Shown here one piece after another: positions 52,574 to 63,189 of a DNA stretch of 64,000 nt. The position numbers and the translations under genes were made by a program. The stretch's first letter is position 1. Each line of letters opens with the position of its first letter. Source of the stretch: Bradyrhizobium barranii subsp. barranii (GTDB lineage Bacteria; Pseudomonadota; Alphaproteobacteria; Rhizobiales; Xanthobacteraceae); the NCBI RefSeq assembly GCF_017565645.3, contig NZ_CP086138.1:62001-126000 (forward strand). Reading direction: 5' to 3'. The notes under the pieces were generated by a model that was not told the origin of the DNA, made no database searches, and saw nothing but the letters and a program-made list of their open reading frames with translations.

Positions 52574-54503
52574 TCAGCTACGCCCGCCAGCTTCTCCCCG
52601 GTAGAACCTGTTCTCGCCGACGCACGCCCGCATGTCGGTGCGCCGGAACCAGATGGCGCGTCCGCACCGCAGCGGCGGGTTCCCGGCGGTGAAGATGATC
52701 TGTTCATCGGTCCGCATCCGCAGCACCTCATGCGGCAGCATGAGCGGCCGGCGGGCGAGCTGCTTGGACCGGGTCCGGGACGAACCCGACATTTGCGAGG
52801 ACCGGCTCAGCTGATCAACCTCGACCGTCGTGTCGCCGCATCGCTTCGAGATGTAGTCCGCCGTCTCGGGATCGTTGATCGCCGAAAAGGAGATCCAGGA
52901 CGCGCTCTCGAACCACTTGCTGGTCGCGTCGCGTCCGCCATAGGCCTCGCGCATCTGGCCGATCGATTGGTAGAGCATCAGCAGTGTGATGCCATACTTG
53001 CGTCCCGCATCGCGCGCAGTTTCGAGAATGCGCAAGTATCCGAGCCGAGCGACCTCATCGAGCAGGAACAAGGTGCGGCCGGTCACTTCGCCATTGCGAT
53101 TGTAGATGGCGTTGAGCAGCGAGCCGATGACGACACGGGCGAGGCCGGCATGATTCTCCAGCGTCTTCAGGTCGAGATTGATGAAGACGTCGGTCCGGCC
53201 CTCCGCGAGCTCGGCCGTCGTGAAGCTCGAGCCGGACACCAGCGCAGCATAGTTGGCATAGGAGAGCCAGTGGGTTTCCTTCACGGCGTTGGCGTAGACG
53301 CCGCTAAAAGTCTCCGGCGTCATGGCGATGAAGGGCGCGACATTCTCTTTCACGAAGCCGGACTCCGAATTGTCGTAAATCGTCTGAAGCCGCTGGCGCA
53401 GCTTCGGCTCCGGCTCGGACAGGTTGGCGCGGACTTGGCGGAGGTGCTGATCCTTCTTTTCCGTATGACCGGACAGGCAGACATCGCCGATCAGGGCCGT
53501 CAGCAGTTGCAGCGCCGAGGCGCGAAAGAAGTCATCCCGCGCCGAGCCCTGGCGCGGATTATCGGTCATGATCCAGGACGCGACGGCGGCAATATCCTCC
53601 TCCTTGGTCGCGCCGTGCTGGCCGATCCAGTCGAGCACGTTGAAGCCGACGCCTGAGGAGCGCGGGTCGAGTACGAAGACCTGGCGACCCGCCCCGTGCC
53701 GGTGTCCGGTCACCATGGGCGCGACCTCGTAGGAGGGGTCGAGAACGACCAACCCGCCGCCCCATTTGAGCGCCGTCGGCACCGTGACAGAGGTCGTCTT
53801 GAAGCCGCCGGAACCGGCGAACACGATGCCGTGCGACGAGCCGAAGGACGCATCGAAACAGAGCAAAGGAGACTTGCCCGGCGCCCCATGTCTCGGCGTC
53901 ATCGGCGCGGAAGGAGCGATCCGTAACCGCATCCCGATCGACGCGATAGCGCTCCCCGACCACGATGCCGCCTGTCTCCGGGAACAGCCGCGCAGCCTCG
54001 GTCATCACCATCCAGTCGGACTCGCCATGGATGGCTCGCCGGCCGCGGATGCGACGCGGGGCAGCGGCCGCGAAGGCGGCGTTGCCTTTTATAGCCACAC
54101 GCAACCCGAACACGGCCACGAGCGCAGCGATTGTCGCCCCGATGATGGTCGAGGGATCGGCATAGGCGAGAAGGCGGTCTCCAGCGAGCAGGGCATTGGC
54201 GAAGGAATGGGGGCGCGCGATCTCGCGCGAGACGGCGATCGCGACCACCAGCAGGCCGCCGAACACGACGCTCCAGCCGGCCGAGCGGATCGCCGTCGCA
54301 CCGGCCGCCGCGAGCAGGAAGACCACGCCGATCGCCGCGGCGACCACGTAGGGCAGGGCGATGCCGACCCGGCCGAGCACCAGGCGCGCGTTCGGGGTTG
54401 TCCCGAACTTCGAAAGCCAGGCTTCGATGCCGGTGAGGACAAGGCATAAGCTCGCCATCAGCACGGCCGGCACGATCGCCAGGGCGATCTTATTTGCTCT
54501 CAT
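52574..54503 (-). pseudogene. traG: Conjugal coupling protein TraG (VirD4-like), +1 frameshift
   Basis: TraG links the relaxosome to the Trb channel. The N-terminal part (ATG 54503) has membrane spans (ALAIVPAVLMASLCLVLTGI, YVVAAAIGVVFLLAAAGATA and others) and reads to DDAETWGAGQ. At about 53885 one extra G (GCCGGGCAAG for GCCGGCAAG) shifts the frame; the next frame continues KSPLLCFDASFGSSHGIVFA with Walker A AGSGGFKTTS, then FINLDLKTLENHAGLARVVI, RTLFLLDEVARLGYLRILET (Walker B) and ISKRCGDTTVEVDQLSRSSQ to the stop at 52574. Restored length about 642 residues is normal. As given, both products would be non-functional, the first lacking the ATPase domain. Confidence 0.92.
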
Positions 54504-54705
54504 GACCGAACGCCTTCGCGCCGATCGCCATGAGGCGCTCGCGTTCCACCTCGCTGCCGCGGAGACGGTCGGCGGCGTCGATCAGCAGACCCAGCAGCAA
54601 CGCACGCTTCTCGTAGCGCAGCCCGGCCTTGGCGATGAGGCCGCCCAGCTCGATCTTCTCCCGCGTGTCCTTCTTGCGGGCGTGAGTTGAATCGGAGCGG
54701 CGCAT
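54490..54705 (-). CDS. traD: Conjugal transfer protein TraD
   Basis: 71 residues: [20 protein letters not shown] and [20 protein letters not shown] are the family's conserved core (TraD of Ti-type plasmids, not the F coupling protein). It helps the relaxosome, probably with TraC. Lies 4 bp after traC and overlaps the traG start. Confidence 0.92.
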   Translation of the reverse strand: MRRSDSTHARKKDTREKIELGGLIAKAGLRYEKRALLLGLLIDAADRLRGSEVERERLMAIGAKAFGHESK

Positions 54706-54709
54706 GCGT

Positions 54710-54970
54710 TCAGCCCTGTTCAGCCACGCCCGAAGACGCGCCAGACGCGACGGCCGCGGCCGCCTTCGCTGTTGGGCTTCCGCCCTTGCGAAACCGGCCG
54801 GCGATCTCCTCGAACGCCGACAGCAGCGCGCCTTCGTCGATCTCGATCTCGCCCATCCCGGCTCTCAGCGCGATGCGGCCCATGCGCTCGGCTTCCCGCG
54901 TTTCAGCCTGCTTCAGCTGCTCCTGGAGCCTGGCGATTTCGTCCCTGATCTGCCGCGAGGGCTTTTTCAT
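54710..54970 (-). CDS. traC: Conjugal transfer protein TraC
   Basis: 86 residues: [20 protein letters not shown] coiled coil followed by [20 protein letters not shown] and [14 protein letters not shown]. This is the small TraC of the Ti-type Dtr region, encoded divergently from traA across oriT. First gene of the traC-traD-traG operon. Confidence 0.92.
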   Translation of the reverse strand: MKKPSRQIRDEIARLQEQLKQAETREAERMGRIALRAGMGEIEIDEGALLSAFEEIAGRFRKGGSPTAKAAAAVASGASSGVAEQG

Positions 54971-55222
54971 TCCGGAAGACCTTTCTTGTTAATTTGCGCG
55001 AAGCGCCAAATAGGAAAGCCGGGGTGAGCGCGAAGCGCGACCCGGGTAATTAACGGGGTCGGCGGAGCCGACGCTTTCGAAGATCATCCCGCCGTTCCGA
55101 AGGAGCGGCTTCCAAGGGCGCAGTAATACGTCGCTGACGCGACGTCCTGCTTCCCGCCCACGAATGGGCCGGCCGATTCCGACGAACAGCATGTTCGTTC
55201 GTCTTAAGGATCGCTTCCAGCC
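54971..55222. promoter_or_regulatory. oriT: Origin of transfer region (oriT) between traC and traA
   Basis: CCAAGGGCGCAGTAATACGT at 55112-55131 followed by the hairpin ACGTCGC-TGAC-GCGACGT (55128-55145) is very close to the nic region of Ti-plasmid/RSF1010-type oriT. Further hairpins are present (GTCGGC-GGA-GCCGAC near 55060) and the motif ATTAACGGGG at 55049-55058. The region separates divergent traC-D-G and traA-F-B-H promoters, as in Ti plasmids. Confidence 0.9.
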
Positions 55223-58200
55223 GTGGCCATCACCCATTTCACACCCCAGCTCATCGGACGCGGCGATGGCCGCAGCGCCGTGCTGGCCGCCGCCTACCGG
55301 CATTGCGCGAAGATGGAGTTCGAGGCCGAGGGCCGCACCGTCGACTATTCCAACAAGCGCGGGATGATCCACGAGGAATTCCTGGTCCCGGCCGACGCCC
55401 CCGCCTGGCTTCGGACGATGATCGCCGATCGCTCCGTTGCGGGCGCGTCGGAGGCCTTCTGGAACAAGGTCGAAGCCTTCGAGAAGCGAGCGGATGCGCA
55501 GTTCGCCAAGGAGTTTATCATCGCGCTGCCCGTCGAGCTGACGAGCGAGCAGAACATCGCGCTGATGCGCCAGTTCGTGGTCGAGCAGGTACTATCCCGA
55601 GGGCAGGTTGCGGACTGGGTCAATCACGACGAGCCAGGCAATCCGCATGTCCACATGATGACGACGCTGCGGCCTCTCACCGAGGACGGATTCGGGCCGA
55701 AGCGGGTCGCCGTCATCGGAGAAGACGGGCAGCCGCTGCGCATGAAATCCGGCAAGATCGCCTATCGGCTTTGGGCCGGCGACAAGCAGGAATTCCTGGA
55801 GCAGCGCAACGGCTGGCTCGACCTGCAGAACCAGCACCTCGCCCTGAACGGCCACGAGATTCGGGTCGATGGGCGCTCCTACGCTGAGCGCGGGATCGAC
55901 GTCGTGCCGACCACCCATATCGGCGTCGCGGCCAAGGCCATCCAGCGCCGGGCGGAGCGCGAGGGGCGCGATCCGAACCTCGAACGGCTGCGCGTCTTCA
56001 ACGAGAACCGGGCCGAGACGTTGCGGCGGATCCAGCGCCGTCCGGAGATCGTGCTCGACATGATCTCGCGGGAGAAGAGCGTCTTTGACGAACGAGATGT
56101 CGGCAAGCTCCTGCATCGCTATGTCGACGATGCCGCAACCTTCCAGCACTTGATGGCGCGGGTGCTGCAAAGCCCCGATGTGCTCCAACTGGAAGGGGAA
56201 CAGGTCGACTTCGCGACGGGCGCGCGGGCGCCGGCAAAATACACGACGCGCGAGCTGATCCGGCTCGAAGCCGAGATGGTGCGGCGCGCGGTCCACCTCT
56301 CCGGCAGTGGGGCTTTCCCGGTCAAGCCGTCGGTCCTCGCAGCCATGTCCGCGCGTCACGCCAACCTCTCGGCCGAGCAGCGCGCCGCCATCGCGCATCT
56401 GGCGTCCGGGATCCGGATCGCGGCGGTTGTCGGCCGTGCCGGCGCCGGCAAGACCACGATGATGCGGGCCGCGCGCGAGGTGTGGGAGGCCGCAGGCTAC
56501 CGCGTCGTCGGCGGCGCCTTGGCGGGCAAGGCGGCCGAGGGATTGGAGAAGGAGGCGGGCATCCAATCCCGCACGCTCGCCTCCTGGGAATTGCGCTGGA
56601 AAAGCGGTCGCGACGGCCTCGACGACAGAACGGTTTTTGTCCTGGACGAAGCCGGCATGGTCGCCTCGCGGCAGATGGCGCTGTTCGTCGAAACAGCATC
56701 AAAGGCGGGAGCCAAGCTCGTCCTGGTCGGCGATCCGGAACAGCTGCAGCCGATCGAAGCCGGCGCGGCGTTTCGCGCGATCGTCGAACGCATCGGCTAC
56801 GCCGAACTCGAGACGATCTATCGCCAGCGCCAGCAATGGATGCGCGACGCCTCGCTCGATCTTGCCCGTGGCCGGACGGCGCAGGCTCTGTCTGCCTATC
56901 GCCAGCAGGGACGTGTGTTTGGCTCGGAGCTGAAGGCGCAGGCGATTGACAATCTCATCGCCGATTGGAACCGGGACTACGATCCATCCAAGTCGACCTT
57001 GATCCTCGGGCATCTGCGCCGCGACATCCGCGCGCTGAACGAGATGGCGCGGGCCAAGCTCGTCGAGCGCGGTCTCCTCGAACAGGGACATGCCTTCCGG
57101 ACCGAGGACGGCGAGCGCCGATTTGCGCCCGGCGACCAGATCGTCTTCCTGAAGAACGAGGGCTCGCTCGGGGTCAAGAACGGCATGATCGGCAAAGTTG
57201 TGGAAGCCGGGACTGCGCGCCTGGTCGCCGAGATCGGGGAGGGCGAGTGCCGCTGCCGCGTCGAGGTCGATCAGCGCTTCTATCGCAACATCGACCACGG
57301 CTATGCGACGACGGTGCACAAGGCGCAAGGAGCCACCGTCGACCGGGTCAAGGTGCTGGCAACGCTGTCCCTGGACAAACACCTCGCCTATGTCGCGCTG
57401 ACCCGCCATCGCGAGGATGTCGCGCTCTATTACGGCCGGCGTTCGTTCCAGAAAGCTGGCGGCCTGATCCCGATCCTGTCGCAGCGCCGGGCCAAGGAGA
57501 CCACGCTCGATTACGAACGCGGCGCCCTCTATCGCGCTGCGCTGCGCTTTGCCGCAAACCGTGGACTGCACGTCGTTCGGGTGGCGCGCACGCTCGTGAA
57601 CGATCGCCTGCGCTGGACGGTTCGCCAGAAGCAGCGCCTCGCCGAGGTCGCGCGCCGGCTGCGTGCGCTCGCCGAAAAACTCGGCCTCGTCGATGGCCGT
57701 AAACCCATCATCAGCACCGCACACAAGGAGGCGAAGCCCATGGTCGCAGGCGTAACGACATTCCCCAAATCCCTGATCGACACGGTCGAGGACAGGATCC
57801 TTGCCGACCCCGCCATCAAGAAGCAGTGGGAGGATGTGTCCATCCGATTCCGCCTCGTCTTTGCCGATCCCGAGCGGGCGTTCAGGGCGACGAATTTTGA
57901 CGCCATGCTGAAGGACCCCGCGGCCGCGAGCTCGACGATCGCCCGTCTTGCCTCGAGCCCAGAATCCTTCGGGGCTCTGCGCGGCAAGGTCGGCATGCTG
58001 GCGGGTAAGTCCGATAAGCAGGTGCGCCAGCGCGCGGAGGCCAATGCGCCGGCGCTCAAGCGCGACATCGAGCGCTACTTACGTCTGCGCGCCGAGGCCG
58101 AGCACAAGCATGAGGCCGAAGAACGTGCGATCCGGCATCGTGTCGCAATCGACATCCCCGCTTTGTCGCGCGAGGCACGTCGCGTGCTCGAGCGGGTACG

Positions 58201-58531
58201 CGATGCCATTGACCGCAACGACCTGCCGAGCGCGCTCGAATTCGCGCTTGCGGACAGGATGGTGAAGGCGGAGATCGACGGTTTCAACAAGGCCGTCGCT
58301 GAGCGCTTTGGCGATCGGACATTCCTGTCGAATGCCGCCAGGGAACCCAACGGGCAGCCTTTCGAGAAGGCGGCCGCCGGCATGGATCCGGCGCGGCGCG
58401 AGCAGCTGAAAGAAGCCTGGCCAGCCATGCGTGCGGCACAGCAGCTCGCAGCAGGGGAGCGCACCGCGCAGGCCCTCAAACAGGCCGAGGGGCAGCGCCT
58501 GACCCAGAGCCAGGGACAGACCCTGAAATGA
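55223..58531 (+). CDS. traA: Relaxase/helicase TraA
   Basis: 1102 residues with a GTG start ([20 protein letters not shown]). MobA/MobL-type relaxase domain at the N-terminus with the metal-binding histidines [18 protein letters not shown] at about residues 134-151 and [10 protein letters not shown] before it; then a RecD-like helicase with Walker [10 protein letters not shown] at about 404-412, [27 protein letters not shown] and [16 protein letters not shown]; and a C-terminal helical part of about 300 residues ([20 protein letters not shown] onward). It nicks at the adjacent oriT and unwinds the transferred strand. Its stop overlaps the traF start. Intact, unlike traG and traB. Confidence 0.96.
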   Translation: MAITHFTPQLIGRGDGRSAVLAAAYRHCAKMEFEAEGRTVDYSNKRGMIHEEFLVPADAPAWLRTMIADRSVAGASEAFWNKVEAFEKRADAQFAKEFIIALPVELTSEQNIALMRQFVVEQVLSRGQVADWVNHDEPGNPHVHMMTTLRPLTEDGFGPKRVAVIGEDGQPLRMKSGKIAYRLWAGDKQEFLEQRNGWLDLQNQHLALNGHEIRVDGRSYAERGIDVVPTTHIGVAAKAIQRRAEREGRDPNLERLRVFNENRAETLRRIQRRPEIVLDMISREKSVFDERDVGKLLHRYVDDAATFQHLMARVLQSPDVLQLEGEQVDFATGARAPAKYTTRELIRLEAEMVRRAVHLSGSGAFPVKPSVLAAMSARHANLSAEQRAAIAHLASGIRIAAVVGRAGAGKTTMMRAAREVWEAAGYRVVGGALAGKAAEGLEKEAGIQSRTLASWELRWKSGRDGLDDRTVFVLDEAGMVASRQMALFVETASKAGAKLVLVGDPEQLQPIEAGAAFRAIVERIGYAELETIYRQRQQWMRDASLDLARGRTAQALSAYRQQGRVFGSELKAQAIDNLIADWNRDYDPSKSTLILGHLRRDIRALNEMARAKLVERGLLEQGHAFRTEDGERRFAPGDQIVFLKNEGSLGVKNGMIGKVVEAGTARLVAEIGEGECRCRVEVDQRFYRNIDHGYATTVHKAQGATVDRVKVLATLSLDKHLAYVALTRHREDVALYYGRRSFQKAGGLIPILSQRRAKETTLDYERGALYRAALRFAANRGLHVVRVARTLVNDRLRWTVRQKQRLAEVARRLRALAEKLGLVDGRKPIISTAHKEAKPMVAGVTTFPKSLIDTVEDRILADPAIKKQWEDVSIRFRLVFADPERAFRATNFDAMLKDPAAASSTIARLASSPESFGALRGKVGMLAGKSDKQVRQRAEANAPALKRDIERYLRLRAEAEHKHEAEERAIRHRVAIDIPALSREARRVLERVRDAIDRNDLPSALEFALADRMVKAEIDGFNKAVAERFGDRTFLSNAAREPNGQPFEKAAAGMDPARREQLKEAWPAMRAAQQLAAGERTAQALKQAEGQRLTQSQGQTLK

Positions 58532-59061
58532 GCATACGGCGTTTCCCTCTCGTGATCCTGATGGCTGGTGCCGGCCTCATCGCCGCCATGGCGGGCGCCG
58601 GCTGGGGCGCCGGACTGCGCATCAACATGACGGCGAGTTACCCGCGTGGGCTCTGGCGGATCGAGACGCTGGATCGAGCCGCCGCCACCGGCGATCTCGT
58701 CTTCATCTGTCCGCCCGACACGGCCGAGTTCGAACGCGCCTTCGCGCGCGGCTACATCCGGCGCGGACTTTGCGCCGGGGGCATAAGCCCGCTCATCAAG
58801 ACCGTCGTCGCCGTCAGTGGCCAAAAGGTCGATGTCGCCGAACAGGTCTCGATCGACGGCTATCCGCTGCCCGATTCCGATGTCCGGCAGACCGATGCCG
58901 CCGGCCGTCCTCTCTTAGCCTTTGCCGGCGGCGTCATTCCCGACGGCGAGCTCTATCTCCACTCCGATTTCGCAGGTTCCTATGATTCCCGCTACTTCGG
59001 CCCGATCCCGTCATCGGGTGTTCTCGGCCTCGCCCGGCCCGTCTTCACCTTCGGTCCCTAG
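58528..59061 (+). CDS. traF: Conjugal transfer protein TraF (S26 signal-peptidase-like)
   Basis: 177 residues. N-terminal anchor ([20 protein letters not shown]) and the peptidase core: [16 protein letters not shown] with the catalytic Ser and [15 protein letters not shown] with the catalytic Lys; later [20 protein letters not shown]. TraF proteins process or cyclise the TrbC pilin in related systems. ATG overlaps the traA stop. Confidence 0.93.
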   Translation: MSIRRFPLVILMAGAGLIAAMAGAGWGAGLRINMTASYPRGLWRIETLDRAAATGDLVFICPPDTAEFERAFARGYIRRGLCAGGISPLIKTVVAVSGQKVDVAEQVSIDGYPLPDSDVRQTDAAGRPLLAFAGGVIPDGELYLHSDFAGSYDSRYFGPIPSSGVLGLARPVFTFGP

Positions 59062-59080
59062 CGCTTGGCATGGCGTGGCG

Positions 59081-60215
59081 ATGATCGTCGCCGCGGCTGC
59101 GGTCGGGGCTGCTGCCTGGTGCGGTCACGCGCTCGCCCTGCCGCTCGCCTGCGCCTTCCCGACGCTGTGGGCGTTCGCGCCGTCGAGGATGACCTCAGCG
59201 GCAGTCAGCGCGGCGTATTTCCTTGCGGCATCGCACGGGCTGCCGCAGGGCGTCGTCAATTTCTACAGCACGGATCTCGGCGTCGGCATCGCCTTGTGGA
59301 TCGGCGCGGCGGCCGTCTTCGTCCTTGTCCATGCCGTGCTGTGGCAAAGCCGGCCGGGATGGGAGAGGCCGCTTTGGTTCGGGCTCGCGGCGATCCTGAT
59401 GAGCGTGCCTCCCTTTGGGATCGTCGGATGGGCACAGCCGATCACCGCGGCCGGCATTTTGTTTCCCGGATGGGGATGGTGGGGACTGGGCGCGACCGCG
59501 GCCATCCTGCTCACCATGACGACCGGCAAGTGGCCCGTCGCGGCAATCGTCGCGGCTAGCTTCTGGGCCTGGTCGGCCGCGCACTGGATCGCGCCGTCGC
59601 AACCAGACGGATGGGTTGGTCTCGATACCAAGCTTGGGAGTTTGCTCGGCCGGGCTCCGGACCTCGATCAATCCCAGACGCTTCTCCAGTGCGTGCGCGA
59701 AGCGGGCGGGGCCGGAGCGCGCGTTGTCGTGCTTCCCGAGAGTGCGGCCGGGCTCTGGACACCGACCACGAGCGGCGTCTGGATGGATGGCCTTCGCGGC
59801 ACCGACATCACGGTGATCGCTGGTGCGGCGATCGTCGACCGTGAAGGCTATGACAACGCCATGATGGAGGTCAGCGCCGATCGCACGCGCCGGCTCTAGG
59901 CGAACGCATGCCGGTCCCGGTCTCGATGTGGCAACCCTGGCTCGCATGGACGGGGCAAGGCGGAGGCGCCAGGGGACCCTCTTTGCCAATCCCGTCGTCG
60001 AGTCCGCCGGCCACCGCGTGGCGCCCTTGATCTGTTACGAGCAACTGCTCGTCTGGCCCGTCCTGCAGTCGATGCTCCATTCGCCCGACGTACTTGTCGC
60101 GATCGGCAACGATTGGTGGACCGCCGGCACCAACATGCTGGCGATTCAAAGAGCCAGTACCGAAGCCTGGGCGCGCCTGTTCGGACTGCCGCTCGTGCTC
60201 TCGTTCAACACCTGA
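59081..60215 (+). pseudogene. traB: Conjugal transfer protein TraB (nitrilase superfamily), two frameshifts
   Basis: N-terminal membrane part from ATG 59081 (MIVAAAAVGAAAWCGHALAL, ACAFPTLWAFAPSRM) and the nitrilase-like domain ARVVVLPESAAGLWTPTTSG. At about 59895 the frame stops (RTRRL then TAG); the next frame has ERMPVPVSMWQPWLAWTGQG; a second shift at about 59970 leads to TLFANPVVESAGHRVAPLIC, YEQLLVWPVLQSMLHSPDVL and AIGNDWWTAGTNMLAIQRAS to the stop at 60215. Restored length about 380 residues is normal. TraB raises transfer efficiency in Ti plasmids. The nitrilase Glu (PES) and Cys (LICYEQ) are in different frames. Confidence 0.9.
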
Positions 60216-60226
60216 AGGGGATCATC

Positions 60227-60850
60227 ATGATCGATGCCGCCACCATTCATCAATGTGCCGATCCGGGCCTGAAGCCCGCGATCGTCGAGAAATTCATCCG
60301 TGCGGTCGGGGCACCCGATCCGCTCGCCGTCACGGTCCGGACCGGAAACCGCGTCATCCTCATGACGCCGCCCAAGACGCCGGATGATGCCATGGAGCTC
60401 GTCCGCCGTTACGTCGGCCACGCCATGGTCCGCGTTGGGGTGACCCAATATCCGGCTGGGCTCGGCGTCACCGACGTCGCCGAGCTCAAGCCCGATCTCG
60501 TCGACGCCTGCGCCAATATCAGGATGGGTACGGCGCTGTTCGGCAAGGTCTATCGCATCGTCATCAAATGGTATGGCACCGACGTCGACGAGGCGTTCGG
60601 CGATGCGATCGACGCCTGGGAGAGCGGGTATTTCGACGGGAAATATGTATTCGACGAGCCCGATCCCGGCAGCCTGCCGGCCCGCAAGGGGGCATCGGAC
60701 GCTGGCGACAAGCCCGTGGACGGGAATGACGCGGCGAGACCTGCGAGCCGTCCGGACGAAGGGACCCAGCAGGACAAGGAGCCGGATAATCCCAATAAGG
60801 CGGGCATCAGGATCGATCTGACCGGAATTGGCGTCAGCAGGCCGAAATAG
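60227..60850 (+). CDS. traH: Conjugal transfer protein TraH
   Basis: 207 residues; AAGGGG ribosome site 8 bases before ATG 60227. AGAPDPLAV-type region (here VGAPDPLAVTVRTGNRVILM), ELVRRYVGHAMVRVGVTQYP and DLVDACANIRMGTALFGKVY are typical of TraH in Ti-type plasmids. The C-terminus is a charged, disordered tail (DEPDPGSLPARKGASDAGDK). Last gene of the traA-F-B-H operon. Intact. Confidence 0.9.
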   Translation: MIDAATIHQCADPGLKPAIVEKFIRAVGAPDPLAVTVRTGNRVILMTPPKTPDDAMELVRRYVGHAMVRVGVTQYPAGLGVTDVAELKPDLVDACANIRMGTALFGKVYRIVIKWYGTDVDEAFGDAIDAWESGYFDGKYVFDEPDPGSLPARKGASDAGDKPVDGNDAARPASRPDEGTQQDKEPDNPNKAGIRIDLTGIGVSRPK

Positions 60851-61441
60851 CCCTTTGTGGATTGCAACGGCCCCAGCTGGAGAGCCAGGGTCTATTGATA
60901 GGCCGCAGCGCTACGCTGTCGGCCGTAAGCTCCTTGATGTTGATGTGCAAGGGCCCGCGATCCGGCTGATTCCGCGGAGCGTGAGGTCGCCGCTTTGATG
61001 GGCTATCGGCATATTCGGTCATGCGCGGGGAGGTTCGGCAACGCACGGTCGCCTCCAGGCGGTCATTCTCGTTCCTCGAGCAGCAGGTGTCGGACGTCAC
61101 CAATCATCGGCGCATCCTTCATGTCGCAGGCTCTTGGCCGCTCAGACCCTACCAACTTGGTTGAAGTTGCCGCATTCTCCACGGCTGGCGTCGAATCCCT
61201 CTTCAATCTATAGCGAACCACAGGGCAGTACGCGCTGCCTCGGGGCTTTAGAAACCCCTCGATTAGCGGTTGGTGCCGGCCGTGACGGCACCGGGATCCT
61301 CTGACCTAACGGCCGGGGGCCTGCGACGTATGTCCAGGCGCCTCGGTGCTAAAGGTCACAGGGACCGTCTAATCGCGGTTTTCTAACCCCCGGCTTGGGA
61401 TCAAGGGGATTATCGTCGGCGGGGGCGCACCGCGGACCTAG
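60851..61441. other. 590-bp stretch between traH and IS630 copy D, no gene supported
   Basis: Only short frames. A small inverted repeat GTGCCG-GCCGTGA-CGGCAC is near 61275. It ends at the CTAG (61438-61441) where IS630 begins. Confidence 0.4.
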
Positions 61442-62557
61442 TACCCGGAATCAGAGCTGAGTGATACGGCGGCCTTTGAAACGGCGTTGACGGACCTTTT
61501 TCTTGGTCCAGACGAAGGGCTCGGCTCTGTCGTTGTATGCGTTGACGTAGGCATCGATGTGTTCCTGAAGCTGCTTGAGGCTCGTGAAGGAGGTGCCGCT
61601 GAGCGACTGCCCCTGCAAGATGGAAAACCATACTTCGACCTGATTGAGCCATGACGCACTTGTCGGCGTGAAATGAAATTGCACGTTGGGGTGGGCCTTG
61701 AGCCAGTCCTCGTTCTTTTTATGGGTGTTGAGGTTGTCGAGGATGACGTGAAGCTTGCGGTTCGGAAAAGCCGCGGTGACGCTGTTCATGAAATCGAGAA
61801 ACTCGACGCGGCGCCGGCGTTTTGAATGGGGCGCGATGATCTTTCCGGTGGCGACTTCGAGCGCCGCAAACAATGTTGTGGTGCCATGCCGCTTGTAATC
61901 GTGGCTTTGGCCGGTCAAGGCGCGGCCATTGGGCAACTTCAGATAACCCTGCGCTCGCTCCAAAGCCTGGATCGAGGGCTTCTCGTCCACGCACAGCACA
62001 ATGGCCTTCGCCGGCGGCGCGACATAGAGGCCGACAACATCGGCGGCTTTGGCCGTAAAGTTCGGGTCGTTGCTCTCGCACCAGGACTTGCGAGCCACCA
62101 GGTCAATCTTGTGGCTGCGCAGGAACCGCCAGACATATTGGACATCGACATCGCCCAGCGCCTCGGCCAGCAGGGGGCCGGTCCAGCGCGCAAACCCTTG
62201 CGGTGGCGGCTTATCCAGCAGCTTCAGAATCCGCTTGTCGGTCGTCTTCGTATAGATCGGCTGCTTGCCAGGCCGCGGCTTGTCTTGCAGCCCTTCAAGG
62301 CCATGGTCGGCATAGCGATGCCGCCAAAGGCTGACAATCCGCGGCTGGACCCCAACTTCCTTGGCGATCGACCGGGTGCTGCGCCCATCCGCCGCCAACA
62401 GAACTATCCGCGCCCGCTTCAAATCGCGCTGCAACGTCACCGGTGAGCGACAGCACGCCTCAAGCACCTTGCGATCTTTCCTCGAAAGGTGGACTTCTCT
62501 TGCTTCGGGTATCATCCCGACCTTGAATCACGACTCACGTTCCAAGAAAAGTGGGTA
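61442..62557 (-). mobile_element. IS630-family element, copy D (1116 bp), intact
   Basis: Same ends and length as copy C; CTAG on both sides (61438-61441 and 62558-62561). Sits between the transfer genes and traR. Confidence 0.95.
61451..62515 (-). CDS. IS630 transposase, intact
   Basis: 354 residues, same as copy C apart from one substitution, KIIAPHSKRR for KIIATHSKRR (Thr to Pro). DDE motifs VLCVDEKPSIQAL, HVILDNLNTHK and SWLNQVEVWFS are present. Confidence 0.95.
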   Translation of the reverse strand: MIPEAREVHLSRKDRKVLEACCRSPVTLQRDLKRARIVLLAADGRSTRSIAKEVGVQPRIVSLWRHRYADHGLEGLQDKPRPGKQPIYTKTTDKRILKLLDKPPPQGFARWTGPLLAEALGDVDVQYVWRFLRSHKIDLVARKSWCESNDPNFTAKAADVVGLYVAPPAKAIVLCVDEKPSIQALERAQGYLKLPNGRALTGQSHDYKRHGTTTLFAALEVATGKIIAPHSKRRRRVEFLDFMNSVTAAFPNRKLHVILDNLNTHKKNEDWLKAHPNVQFHFTPTSASWLNQVEVWFSILQGQSLSGTSFTSLKQLQEHIDAYVNAYNDRAEPFVWTKKKVRQRRFKGRRITQL

Positions 62558-62704
62558 CTAGACACGTCAACGAAGTGCGTAGTTATTCAAACACAACACA
62601 GGTACGCGGAGTTGGGTCACCCCTCGAGAGGTTTCAAGCTATCCGTTCTGCGGGAATTAGGAAGATCACAGCGCCCTACCATGTCGGCTAGCGCCAGGAA
62701 AAAA

Positions 62705-62752
62705 ACCGTTTGAAAAACCGTTTTAGTTTCGTCTTCTCAAACGGTGATTTGC
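62705..62752. repeat. AAACGGT direct and inverted repeats beside the tRNA fragments
   Basis: ACCGTTTGA, then ACCGTTTT, then TCAAACGGT occur within about 50 bp, forming a 9-bp inverted repeat and a direct repeat. Such arm-like repeats are found next to integrase attachment cores; that role here is only a suggestion. Confidence 0.4.
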
Positions 62753-62771
62753 GGTAAGCGTTTGATTTGAA

Positions 62772-62827
62772 TGGCGCCCCCGAAGGGATTCGAACTCCTG
62801 CGCCATAATCGGCTGCCCGCTCTTCTA
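62772..62827 (-). tRNA. 3' tRNA fragment 1 (isotype undetermined)
   Basis: On the minus strand the sequence ends GTTCGAATCCCTTCGGGGGC followed by GCCA: T-loop TTCGAAT, 3' acceptor strand and encoded CCA. The matching 5' half (which should start GCCCCCG) is absent, and the T-stem is imperfect. A remnant, not a working tRNA. Confidence 0.6.
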
Positions 62828-62942
62828 GGCTGACCGCGTGTGCGAGTCGCTTTTCTGTCGTGACGAGCAGACCTCTGCGGTTCACCATGGGTTAATCGAG
62901 TAACGTTGCGTGCGACTGGACCAGCTCCGTTATCCGTCTCAT

Positions 62943-62968
62943 CCGTCCCGGCGGTTAGACCGGGACGG
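62943..62968. terminator. Perfect 9-bp hairpin
   Basis: CCGTCCCGG-CGGTTAGA-CCGGGACGG, just beyond the fMet tRNA fragment. No T-run follows on either strand, so it may be a terminator remnant or a recombination feature. Confidence 0.45.
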
Positions 62969-62991
62969 TGAGTGAGTTATGCCAGAAGTGG

Positions 62992-63042
62992 TTGCGGGGA
63001 TAGGATTTGAACCTATGACCTTCAGGTTATGAGCCTGACGAG
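62992..63042 (-). tRNA. 3' fragment of initiator tRNA-Met (CAT)
   Basis: The minus strand reads CTCGTCAGGCTCATAACCTG (anticodon stem-loop with CAT) then AAGGTCATAGGTTCAAATCC and TATCCCCGCAA, which is the 3' two thirds of the alphaproteobacterial tRNA-fMet. The identity ends right after CTCG; the 5' third (CGCGGGG... to AGCT) is missing, and CCA is not complete. This is what remains of an attachment site when an element integrates into a tRNA gene. Confidence 0.8.
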
Positions 63043-63189
63043 ACGGCATCTGACGGGATGCTGCCGCCCGGGCCTCGTGCAAAAGAGCTTGATAATTGAT
63101 TGACCACGGTCGCCGACGTTATCGAGGAGACATCCCTCTCGTCGAACTTTGATCGGCCAGTTGTGGAAACCAAGGGGTTACGCTGGATC

